Shown here: positions 1 through 7,764 of the stretch, piece after piece | Numbering within the stretch: position 1 is the stretch's first letter | Layout: the number at the start of each line of letters is the position of its first letter | NCBI GenBank assembly: GCA_041742255.1 | Contig: JBGSIZ010000203.1 | Coordinates: 1 to 31,859 of the forward strand | Direction: 5' to 3' | DNA length: 31,859 nt | Source: JBGSIZ01 sp041742255 | GTDB lineage: Bacteria > Pseudomonadota > Alphaproteobacteria > Rhodobacterales > Rhodobacteraceae | Notes under the pieces: generated by a model | Databases searched by the model: none | What the model saw: the letters and a program-made list of their open reading frames with translations, nothing else | Told to the model about the DNA's origin: nothing | Made by a program: the position numbers and the translations under genes

Positions 1-1577
1 TCCATCGGCGGGCGCTGCATCCAGCGGCCATCCGTCGCCTTGAACGGGTCCGACAGATAGGTGCTGTCGTTGGTCAGCCCGACCTCGTCCCCCATATACA
101 ACAGCGGCACCCCCCCGAACGACGCAATGAGCGCGTGCCCCATCAGGATCCGGCCCACCGCAAGGTCAGCCGCCACCGGATCGCCGTTGTCCAGCGCCGC
201 CTCCAGCCCTGCGAGGCTCGCAAAGCTGCCGTTGGTCCGCCTGTCCCCGGTTTCCGCGTTGGATTGGAAATCCGCCCCGCGTGCAAAGGTCCCCGGAAAG
301 CTGCCGTTGTAGAAATCCGCAAGGAAATTGCGGTGCCCCGGCCCGGTCATGGGCGGGTGATGCGCCGCGTCGTCCTCGGTGATCGCCCAGCCGATGTCGT
401 CGTGACAGCGGATATAGGTGGCCCAACACGCCCGCCGGAAGCTTTCGGGGAAATGCCGCCGCAAGACGTCCGTCATCAGGCCCGTGTCCTGACTGGCCAG
501 CGACGACCAGAACTGCACCATCAGGTTGTTGTGATAGGCGAGGTTGCTTTCCTTGCCCGCATGGGTCCCGGTCCCAAGGTAGGGCACAAGGTCTGTTGGC
601 CCTACGATCGCTTCCGCCTTGTGGATGACGGCCGGAGCCGCGACCCGCGTCGCCTGCACCAGCGCCTGCAGGATATCGTGGACCTCTGGCAGGTTCTGGC
701 AGCCCGTCCCCATCTTTTTCCACATAAAGGCCACGGCATCGAGCCGGAACACCTCTACCCCTTTGTTGGCCAGAAAAAGGATGGTATCCAGAACCGCCAG
801 AAACACCTCTGGGTTTTCCCAGTTCAGGTCCCATTGGAATTCGTTGAACGTGGTCCAGACCCATTTGCCCATATCCGGGTAATAGGTGAAATTCCCCGGC
901 GCCTGATCCGGGAAAATCTCGACCATGGTCTGTTCATACCGTTTGGGTTCCACTTCTGTGTCGAACATCCGGTAGAATGCCTGATAGAACGGGTCGCCCG
1001 CCTGTGCCTTGACCGCCCAGTCGTGTTCCTTGGCCGTGTGGTTCAAAACCATGTCGATGCAGGGGCTGATCCCCGCCGCCCGCAAGTGCAGGTTCGACAT
1101 CTGGAAATCCGCCATGCTGCCCAGATCGGGGTTGATCTCGCGGTAGTCCATGACCGCATAGCCGCCGTCCGATTGTCCGTGCCGGGGTTTGAGGCAGGGC
1201 ATCATGTGCGCATAGGTGACCCCAAGTGACTTGAGGTAGGGAATGTGCCCCGGAAGGTTCGCCAGCCGCCCGCAGAACCGGTCAATGTAAAAGACATAGG
1301 CCACCATGTCTTCGGACAGGAACCAATCCGGGTTGAGGTCCCGTTCAAGGTCCAGCACCCGCAGGTCCGCAGGCCGTTCCGCCCAATGCCGCGCCAGAAG
1401 GTCGCGCAGGCGGTCCATCAGGCCCGGCATATCGGTGGCCCCGCCATAGAGCCGCGAGAGGGGACCGATCAGGTCCCGCTGTCCCCGCGTCCAGCGGATG
1501 TGGAACAGCCGATCATCGCTGACGGCGGGCGGTGCGCTAGCGCTAACAACCTTGGGTTTGCGGGGGGTTGTGGCCAC
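1..1577 (-). CDS. Amylosucrase-type glycoside hydrolase (GH13), 3' end cut by window edge
   Basis: About 525 codons are visible; the C-terminus lies outside the window. The start is GTG at 1577, with AGGAG 7 bases upstream. The protein has the GH13 barrel signatures in order: the SDGGYAV segment typical of amylosucrases, the DMVLNHT motif, the nucleophile region FRLDAV, the acid/base region KAEAIVG, and the third acid in CHDDIGWA. Enzymes of this subfamily (GH13_4: amylosucrases and sucrose hydrolases) split sucrose, and either build an alpha-1,4-glucan from the glucose or release it. No signal peptide is visible, so it is probably cytoplasmic. It lies 59 bp downstream of lldD on the same strand, so the two may be co-transcribed. 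Sucrose hydrolase or a related transglucosidase cannot be excluded from sequence reading alone. Confidence 0.82.
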   Translation of the reverse strand, partial: MATTPRKPKVVSASAPPAVSDDRLFHIRWTRGQRDLIGPLSRLYGGATDMPGLMDRLRDLLARHWAERPADLRVLDLERDLNPDWFLSEDMVAYVFYIDRFCGRLANLPGHIPYLKSLGVTYAHMMPCLKPRHGQSDGGYAVMDYREINPDLGSMADFQMSNLHLRAAGISPCIDMVLNHTAKEHDWAVKAQAGDPFYQAFYRMFDTEVEPKRYEQTMVEIFPDQAPGNFTYYPDMGKWVWTTFNEFQWDLNWENPEVFLAVLDTILFLANKGVEVFRLDAVAFMWKKMGTGCQNLPEVHDILQALVQATRVAAPAVIHKAEAIVGPTDLVPYLGTGTHAGKESNLAYHNNLMVQFWSSLASQDTGLMTDVLRRHFPESFRRACWATYIRCHDDIGWAITEDDAAHHPPMTGPGHRNFLADFYNGSFPGTFARGADFQSNAETGDRRTNGSFASLAGLEAALDNGDPVAADLAVGRILMGHALIASFGGVPLLYMGDEVGLTNDSTYLSDPFKATDGRWMQRPPM

Positions 1578-1636
1578 GACGTTTCTCCTGTTGCGGTCTC
1601 TCCACTATGGCAAACCGACGCAGGCAGGCAAGTCAT

Positions 1637-2800
1637 TCAGGCCCAGTCGCCTTCGAATCCTTTTGGGATCAACAGAACATCGGGGTCCAGCGTGCGCAAA
1701 TCCCGCCGGCCGCACAGCGCCATGGTCATGTCCAGTTCCCGGTGCAGGATTTCCAGCGATTTGGTCACCCCTGCCTGCCCCATCGCCCCCAGCCCATAGA
1801 TATAGGCCCGCCCGATCATCGTGCCCTTGGCCCCCATCGCCATCGCCTTGAGGATGTCCTGACCCGACCGGATGCCGCTATCCAGCCAGACTTCGGTCTT
1901 GTCCCCCACGGCCTCGACAATCGGGCGCAGCATCCGGATCGAGGACAAGGCCCCGTCCAATTGCCGCCCGCCGTGATTGGAGACGATGATGGCATCTGCC
2001 CCCACTTCAACCGCGCGCCGGGCGTCTTCGACGTCCAGCACCCCCTTGAGGATGACCTTGCCGCCCCATTTCTTGCGCAGGATCGCGATTTTGTCCCAAT
2101 CCAGCCGGGGATCGAATTGTTCCGTCGTCCACGACCCCAGCGAACTGACGTTCCCCACGTTTTTGGCATGGCCCACGATATTGCGGAATGTGCGCCGTTT
2201 GGTGCCCAGCATCCCCAGCCCCCAGCGCCATTTGGTGGACAGGTCCAACAGCGTCGCGGCGGTCAGTTTGGGCGGGGCGGACAGCCCGTTTTTCAGGTCT
2301 TTGTGCCGCTGCCCCAGCAATTGCAAGTCCAGCGTGATGACAAGCGCCGAACAGTTCGCCCGTTTGGCACGTTCGATGATGCCATCCACGAATTCTTCGT
2401 CGCGCATGACATAGAGCTGAAACCAGAACGGTTTGGTCGTGTGTTCGGCCACGTCCTCGATGGAACAGATCGACATGGTGGACAAGGTGTAGGGCACGCC
2501 GAACGCCTCGGCGGCGCGGGCGGCCTTGATCTCGCCATCGGCGGATTGCATCCCCGTCATGCCGACCGGGGCCAAGGCGACGGGCATCGCCACATCCTGA
2601 CCGATCATGGTGGTTTTCGTGGTCCGGTTGGACATATCCACCGCCACCCGCTGCCGCAGGCGGATCAGGTCGAAATCAGACGAATTTTCCCGGAATGTCT
2701 GTTCCGTCCAACTGCCGCTTTCGCAGTAATCATAGAACATCTTGGGCGCACGGCGTTTGTAGATCCGTTTGAGATCGTCAATGTTGGTGATCACAGCCAT
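1637..2800 (-). CDS. lldD: FMN-dependent L-lactate dehydrogenase (alpha-hydroxy acid dehydrogenase family)
   Basis: The product is 387 aa, the usual length for LldD. The start is ATG at 2800, preceded by AAGGA 8 bases upstream; a TTG at 2827 in the same frame lacks comparable support. Family signatures are present: the N-terminal YDYCESG segment, VALAPVGMTGM for FMN binding, FWFQLYV, the lysine in VILKGV, and the catalytic base His276 in SNHGGRQLDGA, followed by LDSGIRSGQD and GRAYIYG. The family oxidises L-2-hydroxy acids to 2-keto acids at the inner face of the membrane and passes electrons to quinone. L-lactate is the likeliest substrate given the overall similarity, but other 2-hydroxy acids are possible. 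The next gene downstream is the amylosucrase-type gene. Confidence 0.85.
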   Translation of the reverse strand: MAVITNIDDLKRIYKRRAPKMFYDYCESGSWTEQTFRENSSDFDLIRLRQRVAVDMSNRTTKTTMIGQDVAMPVALAPVGMTGMQSADGEIKAARAAEAFGVPYTLSTMSICSIEDVAEHTTKPFWFQLYVMRDEEFVDGIIERAKRANCSALVITLDLQLLGQRHKDLKNGLSAPPKLTAATLLDLSTKWRWGLGMLGTKRRTFRNIVGHAKNVGNVSSLGSWTTEQFDPRLDWDKIAILRKKWGGKVILKGVLDVEDARRAVEVGADAIIVSNHGGRQLDGALSSIRMLRPIVEAVGDKTEVWLDSGIRSGQDILKAMAMGAKGTMIGRAYIYGLGAMGQAGVTKSLEILHRELDMTMALCGRRDLRTLDPDVLLIPKGFEGDWA

Positions 2801-2980
2801 GGCCGGGTTCCTTGCCAGTTTGGTCAACTGTCCTAACCAATATCGACAAAGTGGGGCAGCGCCAAGGGGCCTGCGGGTTTGTCTAAATTTGTTCCGATTT
2901 GGACGCGGACGGTTGGCATGAATTCACCTTCCTTCAACCGTTTGACCCGATCTGTGGGGCAGACGAAGGTGGGGACCGCG

Positions 2981-4603
2981 ATGACGTTCAGACAATCCAT
3001 ATTGGAATGCGCCGTTTTGGTGGTGCTGGCGTTTCTGGCCTTGCATATCGGGTGGTCGGTGGCCGCGTTCGACTGGGTCGCCGCGTTTTCCGCCGGGCAG
3101 CGGACGGGGACGCAGGATATTCTGGCCACGGTGTTCTTTGTCGTTGCCCTCGCCCTGCCCGTCTGGCTGATCCGATCCAACTGGCGACTGGTCACTGCGT
3201 TGCGCGAACGGGCCCGGGCCGAGGCCCGCGCGCTGGACGTGTCCCGGCGCGATCCGCTAACCGGGTTGCCCAACCGCCGCGTCTATCCCGATCTGGTGCA
3301 GGACATTCTGACCCAGCCGGGCGGCCCCCCTGTCGGCGTTTTTGTTTTGTTGATCGACCTTGACCGGTTCAAACCCATCAACGATATGCGCGGCCACGAG
3401 GCCGGGGATATGATCCTGACCGAGGTTGCTGCCCGTCTGCGCCGACTGTGCGGCCCATTCGACACGGCCATCCGGCTGGGCGGCGATGAATTTGCCATCG
3501 TCGTGGCCGGGCAAACGGCGGATTTTGATCCAACCGTTCCTGCAATGGCCGCCCTTGACGCGCTCCGCGATCCGTTTGCGTGGCCGGACTGGTCTGCCGA
3601 TCTGAGCGCCAGCATCGGGATTGCGCGATGGGCCCACGGGGACACCCCCGCCGACCTGCTGCGCAAGGCCGATCAGGCGATGTATCGCGCCAAGGACAAC
3701 GGACGGGGATGCCTTGCCGTTTATGACGAGGATCTTGGCGACAGTTTGCGCCACAAGGCCATGCTCGAACTTGATTTGCGCCGTGCGATCGACGCAGATC
3801 AGATCATACCGTATTTCCAACCTGTTGTCGAAATCGAGACAGGGCGATTGTTGGGGTTCGAGGCGCTGGCCCGGTGGCCCCACCCCACGTCCGGCATGAT
3901 CCCGCCCGACCAGTTTGTCCCGGTGGCCGAGGAATTGGGCCTGATTGACCGGATGAGCGACCAGTTGTTCGCCCGCTGCTGCATCGAAATGCAGGGATGG
4001 GATCCTACCCTGCGCCTGTCGTTCAACCTGTCCCCGGTGCAATTGTGCCAAGGCGTATTGGCCGCCCGGATCGCCGCCATTCTGCGTGCTCACGACATTG
4101 ATGGGCACCGGATCGAGTTTGAGATCACTGAAACGGCGGTGATCACGGATATCGACCGGGCCTATACCGTGATCCTTGAATTGCGCGCCCTTGGGGTCGA
4201 GGTGTCGCTTGATGATTTTGGTACCGGGACGTCCAGCCTTGCCGTGTTGTCGCGCCTACCGTTCAATTCCATCAAGATCGACCGCAGTTTTGTCATTGAT
4301 ATTGGCCGCCACCCGGAAAACGCCAAGATCGTCTGCGGTGTTCTGGCGCTTGCTGACTCGCTCGGGATCGACGTCACCGCCGAAGGGATCGAGCAAATTG
4401 CCGAACTGGATTTCTTGCGGCAAAATGGTTGTGGCAAAGGGCAAGGGTATTTGTTCAGCAGACCCGTTCCGGCCAGCGAAGTCGCCGATCTGATCAAGTC
4501 TGCCTGCGACATGGCAAGGGCACCAGAACGGGCGACGGTGCCCCCAGTCCAATCGCTGCACTCCCCTGTGGCGCTTCGAAACCGGGGGCGGGCCAACGGG
4601 TAG
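2981..4603 (+). CDS. Membrane-bound GGDEF-EAL cyclic-di-GMP signalling protein
   Basis: The product is 540 aa. I chose ATG 2981 because an AGG-rich stretch precedes it and the protein then begins directly before a transmembrane helix; ATG 2918 and TTG 2879 are in frame but weaker. Two hydrophobic helices (about residues 7-28 and 45-62) anchor the protein. A GGDEF domain follows with an intact GGDEF at 167-171, then an EAL domain with EAL at 294-296. The EAL domain keeps the metal and catalytic motifs: NLSP, EITET, DDFGTG, KIDRSF, TAEGIEQ and GQGYLFSRP. GGDEF domains make cyclic di-GMP and EAL domains degrade it. The EAL half looks fully competent. The GGDEF half keeps its active-site motif but lacks the RxxD inhibitory site (GPFD is at that place). 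No separate sensory domain is seen. The gene converges on trpA. Confidence 0.9.
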   Translation: MTFRQSILECAVLVVLAFLALHIGWSVAAFDWVAAFSAGQRTGTQDILATVFFVVALALPVWLIRSNWRLVTALRERARAEARALDVSRRDPLTGLPNRRVYPDLVQDILTQPGGPPVGVFVLLIDLDRFKPINDMRGHEAGDMILTEVAARLRRLCGPFDTAIRLGGDEFAIVVAGQTADFDPTVPAMAALDALRDPFAWPDWSADLSASIGIARWAHGDTPADLLRKADQAMYRAKDNGRGCLAVYDEDLGDSLRHKAMLELDLRRAIDADQIIPYFQPVVEIETGRLLGFEALARWPHPTSGMIPPDQFVPVAEELGLIDRMSDQLFARCCIEMQGWDPTLRLSFNLSPVQLCQGVLAARIAAILRAHDIDGHRIEFEITETAVITDIDRAYTVILELRALGVEVSLDDFGTGTSSLAVLSRLPFNSIKIDRSFVIDIGRHPENAKIVCGVLALADSLGIDVTAEGIEQIAELDFLRQNGCGKGQGYLFSRPVPASEVADLIKSACDMARAPERATVPPVQSLHSPVALRNRGRANG

Positions 4604-4680
4604 CCGGGTCCTGACCGGCGTTTCGAACAATGTCCTTAAGCTCCAGGAAACTGGCACATGAGGCGCGCGGCGGGGGTGAA

Positions 4681-4713
4681 TGGGCCAACGGCCCAGAGGG
4701 GGCAGCGCCCCCT
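4681..4713. terminator. Two tandem GC-rich hairpins between convergent genes
   Basis: Two perfect hairpins lie back to back. The first is TGGGCC, loop AAC, GGCCCA at 4681-4695. The second is AGGGGGC, loop AGC, GCCCCCT at 4697-4713. They fall in the 249-bp space between the convergent GGDEF-EAL gene and trpA. No T-run follows on either strand, so a classical rho-independent terminator is not shown. They could be transcription-end hairpins serving both genes, or a repeated intergenic palindrome. I see no gene in the rest of this gap. Confidence 0.45.
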
Positions 4714-4852
4714 GCCCTGTCGACGTGCATCGCACGGCGAAACCGCTTGACCCATCAGGTCCGACCAATGGTTTATCCCGGCACCACATTACAGCCCGGA
4801 TTTGCGAGGTTTGGTCGCGCGCCACAAATCCGCAAAGAAAAGGACAGTTACG

Positions 4853-5644
4853 TCACGCGCTGTGCGCGCCGTCTGCCAAACCTTTGACAAAGGCCAGCAC
4901 ATCCGCGACGGCGTCCCCCTTTGCGATCCGCTCGACGATGGCCGACCCAACCACGGCACCATCCGCCACCCCGGCAATCGCCCGCGCCGCGTCGGGCGTG
5001 CGGATGCCAAACCCGACAATGACGGGCAGGTCGGTCTGCGCCTTGATCCGGGCGACCTCTGGTCCGACATCCGTCGCCTGTGCCTGCGCCGCCCCCGTGA
5101 TCCCGGTGATCGACACATAGTAGACAAAACCGGACGTGTTTTGCAGCACCTTGGGCAACCGTTTGTCATCGGTCGTGGGGGTTGCAAGCCGGATGAAATT
5201 CAACCCGGCCGCCTGCGCGGGCAGGCACAGTTCGGTGTCTTCCTCGGGCGGCAGATCGACCACGATCAATCCGTCGATGCCCGCCTCTTTGGCCTGCGCC
5301 AGAAACAGGTCCACGCCGCGCGAATAAATCGGGTTATAATATCCCATCAGAACGATCGGGGTCGTGGTGTCCGTCTTGCGCAATTCCCGCGCGATCTGCA
5401 GCGTCCGGTCCAGCGTCATCCCACCTTCTAGCGCCCGTTGCCCGGCAAGCTGGATCGTGGGCCCATCCGCCATCGGATCGGTAAAGGGCACGCCGAGTTC
5501 GATGATATCCACCCCCGCCGCCGGAAGCCCCAAAACGATGGCCAAGGACGTGTCATAATCCGGGTCGCCCGCCATGACATAGGCCACGAAGGCCTTGCGC
5601 CCCTTGGCCGAAAGGTCGGCAAATTTGGCATCAATCCGTGTCAT
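4853..5644 (-). CDS. trpA: Tryptophan synthase alpha subunit
   Basis: The product is 263 aa, close to the usual 268. It cleaves indole-3-glycerol phosphate to indole and glyceraldehyde-3-phosphate and passes the indole to TrpB in the alpha2-beta2 complex. The two catalytic acids sit at exactly the canonical positions, Glu49 and Asp60, within ELGVPFTDPMADGP. The segments MGYYNPIYSRG, GLIVVDLPPEE and VGFGIRTPD are typical of the phosphate-binding barrel. The reading frame is open far upstream, but ATG 5644 gives the family's normal N-terminus, so the extension is not coding. The Shine-Dalgarno sequence is weak (GGGGAT). No trpB or trpF gene is adjacent. It is divergent from ychF across 151 bp. 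Confidence 0.96.
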   Translation of the reverse strand: MTRIDAKFADLSAKGRKAFVAYVMAGDPDYDTSLAIVLGLPAAGVDIIELGVPFTDPMADGPTIQLAGQRALEGGMTLDRTLQIARELRKTDTTTPIVLMGYYNPIYSRGVDLFLAQAKEAGIDGLIVVDLPPEEDTELCLPAQAAGLNFIRLATPTTDDKRLPKVLQNTSGFVYYVSITGITGAAQAQATDVGPEVARIKAQTDLPVIVGFGIRTPDAARAIAGVADGAVVGSAIVERIAKGDAVADVLAFVKGLADGAHSA

Positions 5645-5795
5645 GGCATCCCCGTTTGGCTGTGTCGCGCGGGTTTGGGCCATCCCCGCACAAAAATCAA
5701 GGCACCGCCCGCCCCGGGGATCACATTCCCCGCGCCGCTTGCGGCCTTTCCTCTCGTGCCGTATGAGCGGCCCAACGCGCAAGGGAGCATAAGCG

Positions 5796-6893
5796 ATGGG
5801 TTTCAGGATGGGCATTGTCGGTATGCCGAATGTTGGCAAATCGACCCTTTTCAACGCGCTGACGCGCACGGCCGCAGCGCAGGCCGCCAACTTCCCCTTC
5901 TGCACGATCGAACCTAATGTGGGTGAGGTTGCGGTGCCCGATGCCCGGCTTGACAGTCTTGCGGCGACCGCCGGATCCAAGCAGATCATCCCGACCCGGA
6001 TGACGTTTGTTGATATTGCGGGCCTCGTCAAAGGCGCGTCCAAAGGTGAAGGTCTGGGCAACCAATTCCTCGCAAACATTCGCGAATGTGACGCCATCGC
6101 CCATGTTTTGCGCTGTTTCGAAGACGGCGACATCACCCATGTCGAGGGCCGCGTCGACCCCGTGGCCGACGCCGAAACCATCGAAACCGAATTGATGCTG
6201 GCCGATCTGGAGTCCATCGAGCGCCGGTTGCAGAACCTTGGCCGCAAAGTCCGTGGCGGCGACAAGGATGCAGTGGAACAGGAGCGCCTGTTGAAGGCCG
6301 CGCAAGCCGTCCTTGAACAGGGGCGTCCGGCGCGCGTGGTCCCGATTGCCGAGGACGACGTCAAGCAATGGAAAATGCTGCAACTTTTGACCAGCAAGCC
6401 GGTCTTGTATGTGTGCAACGTCGAAGAAGACGCCTCGGCCACGGGCAACGCATTTTCTGACAAGGTGGCCGAAATGGCTGCGGCCCAGGGCAATTCCCAC
6501 GTCGTCATTTCTGCCCGGATCGAAGAAGAAATCAGCCAGTTGGCCGCGGACGAGGCACAGATGTTCCTGTCCGAAATGGGATTGGACGAGCCGGGGTTGG
6601 ACCGACTGATCCGCGCGGGCTACAGCCTTTTGAAATTGCAGACCTATTTCACCGTGGGCCCGAAAGAAGCCCGCGCCTGGACAATCCCCGCGGGCACCAG
6701 CGCCCCCCAAGCCGCAGGCGTCATCCACGGTGATTTCGAAAAAGGTTTCATCCGCGCCGAAACCATTGCCTACGCCGATTTTGTCGCGTTCAAGGGCGAA
6801 ACGGGCGCCAAAGACGCCGGCAAGATGAAGTCCGAAGGCAAGACCTACATCGTGCGCGACGGGGACGTGATGCATTTCCTGTTCAATACCTGA
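5796..6893 (+). CDS. ychF: YchF/OLA1-type translation-associated ATPase
   Basis: The product is 365 aa, full length for YchF. The start is ATG 5796 with AAGGGAG 8 bases upstream. The P-loop GMPNVGKST lies at residues 9-17, and the switch II motif DIAGLVKGAS follows. Where true GTPases have NKxD, this protein has NVEE, the change known to let YchF bind ATP rather than GTP. A helical domain lies in the middle, and a C-terminal TGS domain begins near residue 280 (LQTYFTVG) and includes the HGDFEKGFIRAE stretch. YchF binds the ribosome and affects stress responses and start-codon choice. It is a conserved housekeeping gene and marks this side of the window as core chromosome. Confidence 0.96.
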   Translation: MGFRMGIVGMPNVGKSTLFNALTRTAAAQAANFPFCTIEPNVGEVAVPDARLDSLAATAGSKQIIPTRMTFVDIAGLVKGASKGEGLGNQFLANIRECDAIAHVLRCFEDGDITHVEGRVDPVADAETIETELMLADLESIERRLQNLGRKVRGGDKDAVEQERLLKAAQAVLEQGRPARVVPIAEDDVKQWKMLQLLTSKPVLYVCNVEEDASATGNAFSDKVAEMAAAQGNSHVVISARIEEEISQLAADEAQMFLSEMGLDEPGLDRLIRAGYSLLKLQTYFTVGPKEARAWTIPAGTSAPQAAGVIHGDFEKGFIRAETIAYADFVAFKGETGAKDAGKMKSEGKTYIVRDGDVMHFLFNT

Positions 6894-7029
6894 GAGCGGT
6901 GCGAGGGCTTTTGCGGGTGCCCGCCGAATCGTGACCGCCCGCCTTGGTTCGTATTCGGGGGGGCGCGGAAAAACCTTCGCGGTATTGCCTCGTTGTCCAA
7001 ACGGTATCGTTGGGCCCGTTATTGCGCCG

Positions 7030-7142
7030 CGCGCAGTCCGGCCGCACCGTCTTCGGATCGACACCGATCAGGACGCAGGCCCGGCGTTGAGAGATCGGAT
7101 GACCCTTCGTCGCCCGCAGCACCGCGTCCCGCCGCGCCATCG
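7030..7142 (-). pseudogene. Remnant of IS3-family transposase orfB (N-terminus only)
   Basis: Starting at ATG 7140, about 35 codons resemble the start of an IS3-family OrfB (RRDAVLRATKGHPISQRRACVLIGVDPKTV). The similarity then fades and the DDE catalytic domain is absent. It lies one frame off the end of orfA, as expected for the orfA-orfB frameshift arrangement of IS3 elements. The exact breakpoint (near 7030) is a judgement by eye. The bases between here and ychF show nothing further that I recognise. Confidence 0.7.
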
Positions 7143-7148
7143 GTGTCG

Positions 7149-7412
7149 TCAGGGTTTTCCCAACAGATCCCTCAGAACCACGTTGTCCAGCATCGCATCC
7201 ACCAACAGGCGTTTCAGCTTCGCGCTCTCGTCCTCGAGTTGCTTCAAGCGCTTGGCGTCAGACAGGTCCATCCCCCCATACTTGGCCTTCAGCTTGTAGA
7301 AAGTCGCCGGGCTCAGCCCGTGCTTCCGGCACAGCTCTGCCGTTGGCAAGCCAGCCTCCTGCGCCTTGATCATCCCGGTAATCTGCGCCTCGGTGAAACG
7401 GCTTTTCCTCAT
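7149..7412 (-). CDS. IS3-family (IS407-like) transposase OrfA
   Basis: The product is 87 aa with the usual OrfA layout. An N-terminal helix-turn-helix (FTEAQITGMIKAQEAGLPTAELCRKHGLSPATFYKLKAKYGG) is followed by a leucine-zipper-like helix (LKQLEDESAKLKRLLVDAMLDN). OrfA binds the element's terminal inverted repeats and normally works with, or fused to, OrfB. ATG 7412 follows a GGAG-type site. The reading frame is intact, but because orfB is reduced to a short stub the element cannot move by itself. It belongs to the chromosomal flank, just outside the tRNA gene used by the island. Confidence 0.88.
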   Translation of the reverse strand: MRKSRFTEAQITGMIKAQEAGLPTAELCRKHGLSPATFYKLKAKYGGMDLSDAKRLKQLEDESAKLKRLLVDAMLDNVVLRDLLGKP

Positions 7413-7524
7413 GTCGTCTGCTCCTTCTCAGGTTGGGCAGACCCTACATCACAGCGAGGGAACTTCCGGGGGGCAGGTCACTTACCCCTTGCCCCCCCAT
7501 CCCAGCCGCATTAAAGCCGTCAAC

Positions 7525-7614
7525 GGAGCTGTGGCCGAGTGGTCGAAGGCACGCCCCTGCTAAGGGCGCAGGCGGGAAACCGTCTCGAGGGTTCGAATCC
7601 CTTCGGCTCCGCCA
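7525..7614 (+). tRNA. tRNA-Ser (anticodon GCU)
   Basis: This is a 90-nt class II tRNA with encoded CCA. The acceptor stem GGAGCTG pairs with CGGCTCC (7604-7610); G7611 is the discriminator, followed by CCA. The anticodon loop in CCCCTGCTAAGGG reads GCT, giving Ser for AGC/AGU codons. A long variable arm (GGCGGGAAACCGTCT) and the T-loop GGTTCGAATCC are present. The 3' end doubles as the left attachment site of the island and is kept intact, as is usual for integration into tRNA genes. Confidence 0.97.
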
Positions 7615-7615
7615 C
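7601..7615 (+). other. attL core (3' end of tRNA-Ser)
   Basis: CTTCGGCTCCGCCAC covers the last 14 bases of the tRNA gene plus one more. It is identical to 31431-31445. The base before and the base after differ between the two copies, so 15 bp is the full exact match. Confidence 0.75.
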
Positions 7616-7764
7616 CCACCCCTTTTTTCTGATGTGTTTGAGCCGCGTTTATCGCGTTTTACTGTTGCATTTCATGAGCTTAATGCGCCGAACCGTTTTG
7701 CTTGCATTTCGTTCGTTTATGTCCGATTCTGTTCCTTGAGTGGTATAGATTGTGGTATGTTCTG

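Larger units (their letters stand above)
7030..7480 (-). mobile_element. Truncated IS3/IS407-type insertion sequence
   Basis: The left end is recognisable on the minus strand as TGACCTGCCCCCCGGAAGT beginning at 7480. It starts with TG and has the C-rich block typical of IS407-group ends. OrfA and the start of orfB follow. The other end and most of orfB are missing, so no second inverted repeat or target duplication can be found. Confidence 0.72.

Noticed and set aside
135..1229. Long plus-strand open frame of 364 codons
   Set aside because: It is the antisense shadow of the amylosucrase-type gene, which has clear catalytic motifs in its own frame.
4853..6508. A 551-residue open frame on the minus strand covering trpA
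   Set aside because: Only the last 263 residues are TrpA. The upstream part is the reverse shadow of ychF and has no protein-like character.
5721..7064. Long minus-strand open frame of 447 codons
   Set aside because: Antisense shadow of ychF caused by high GC content.
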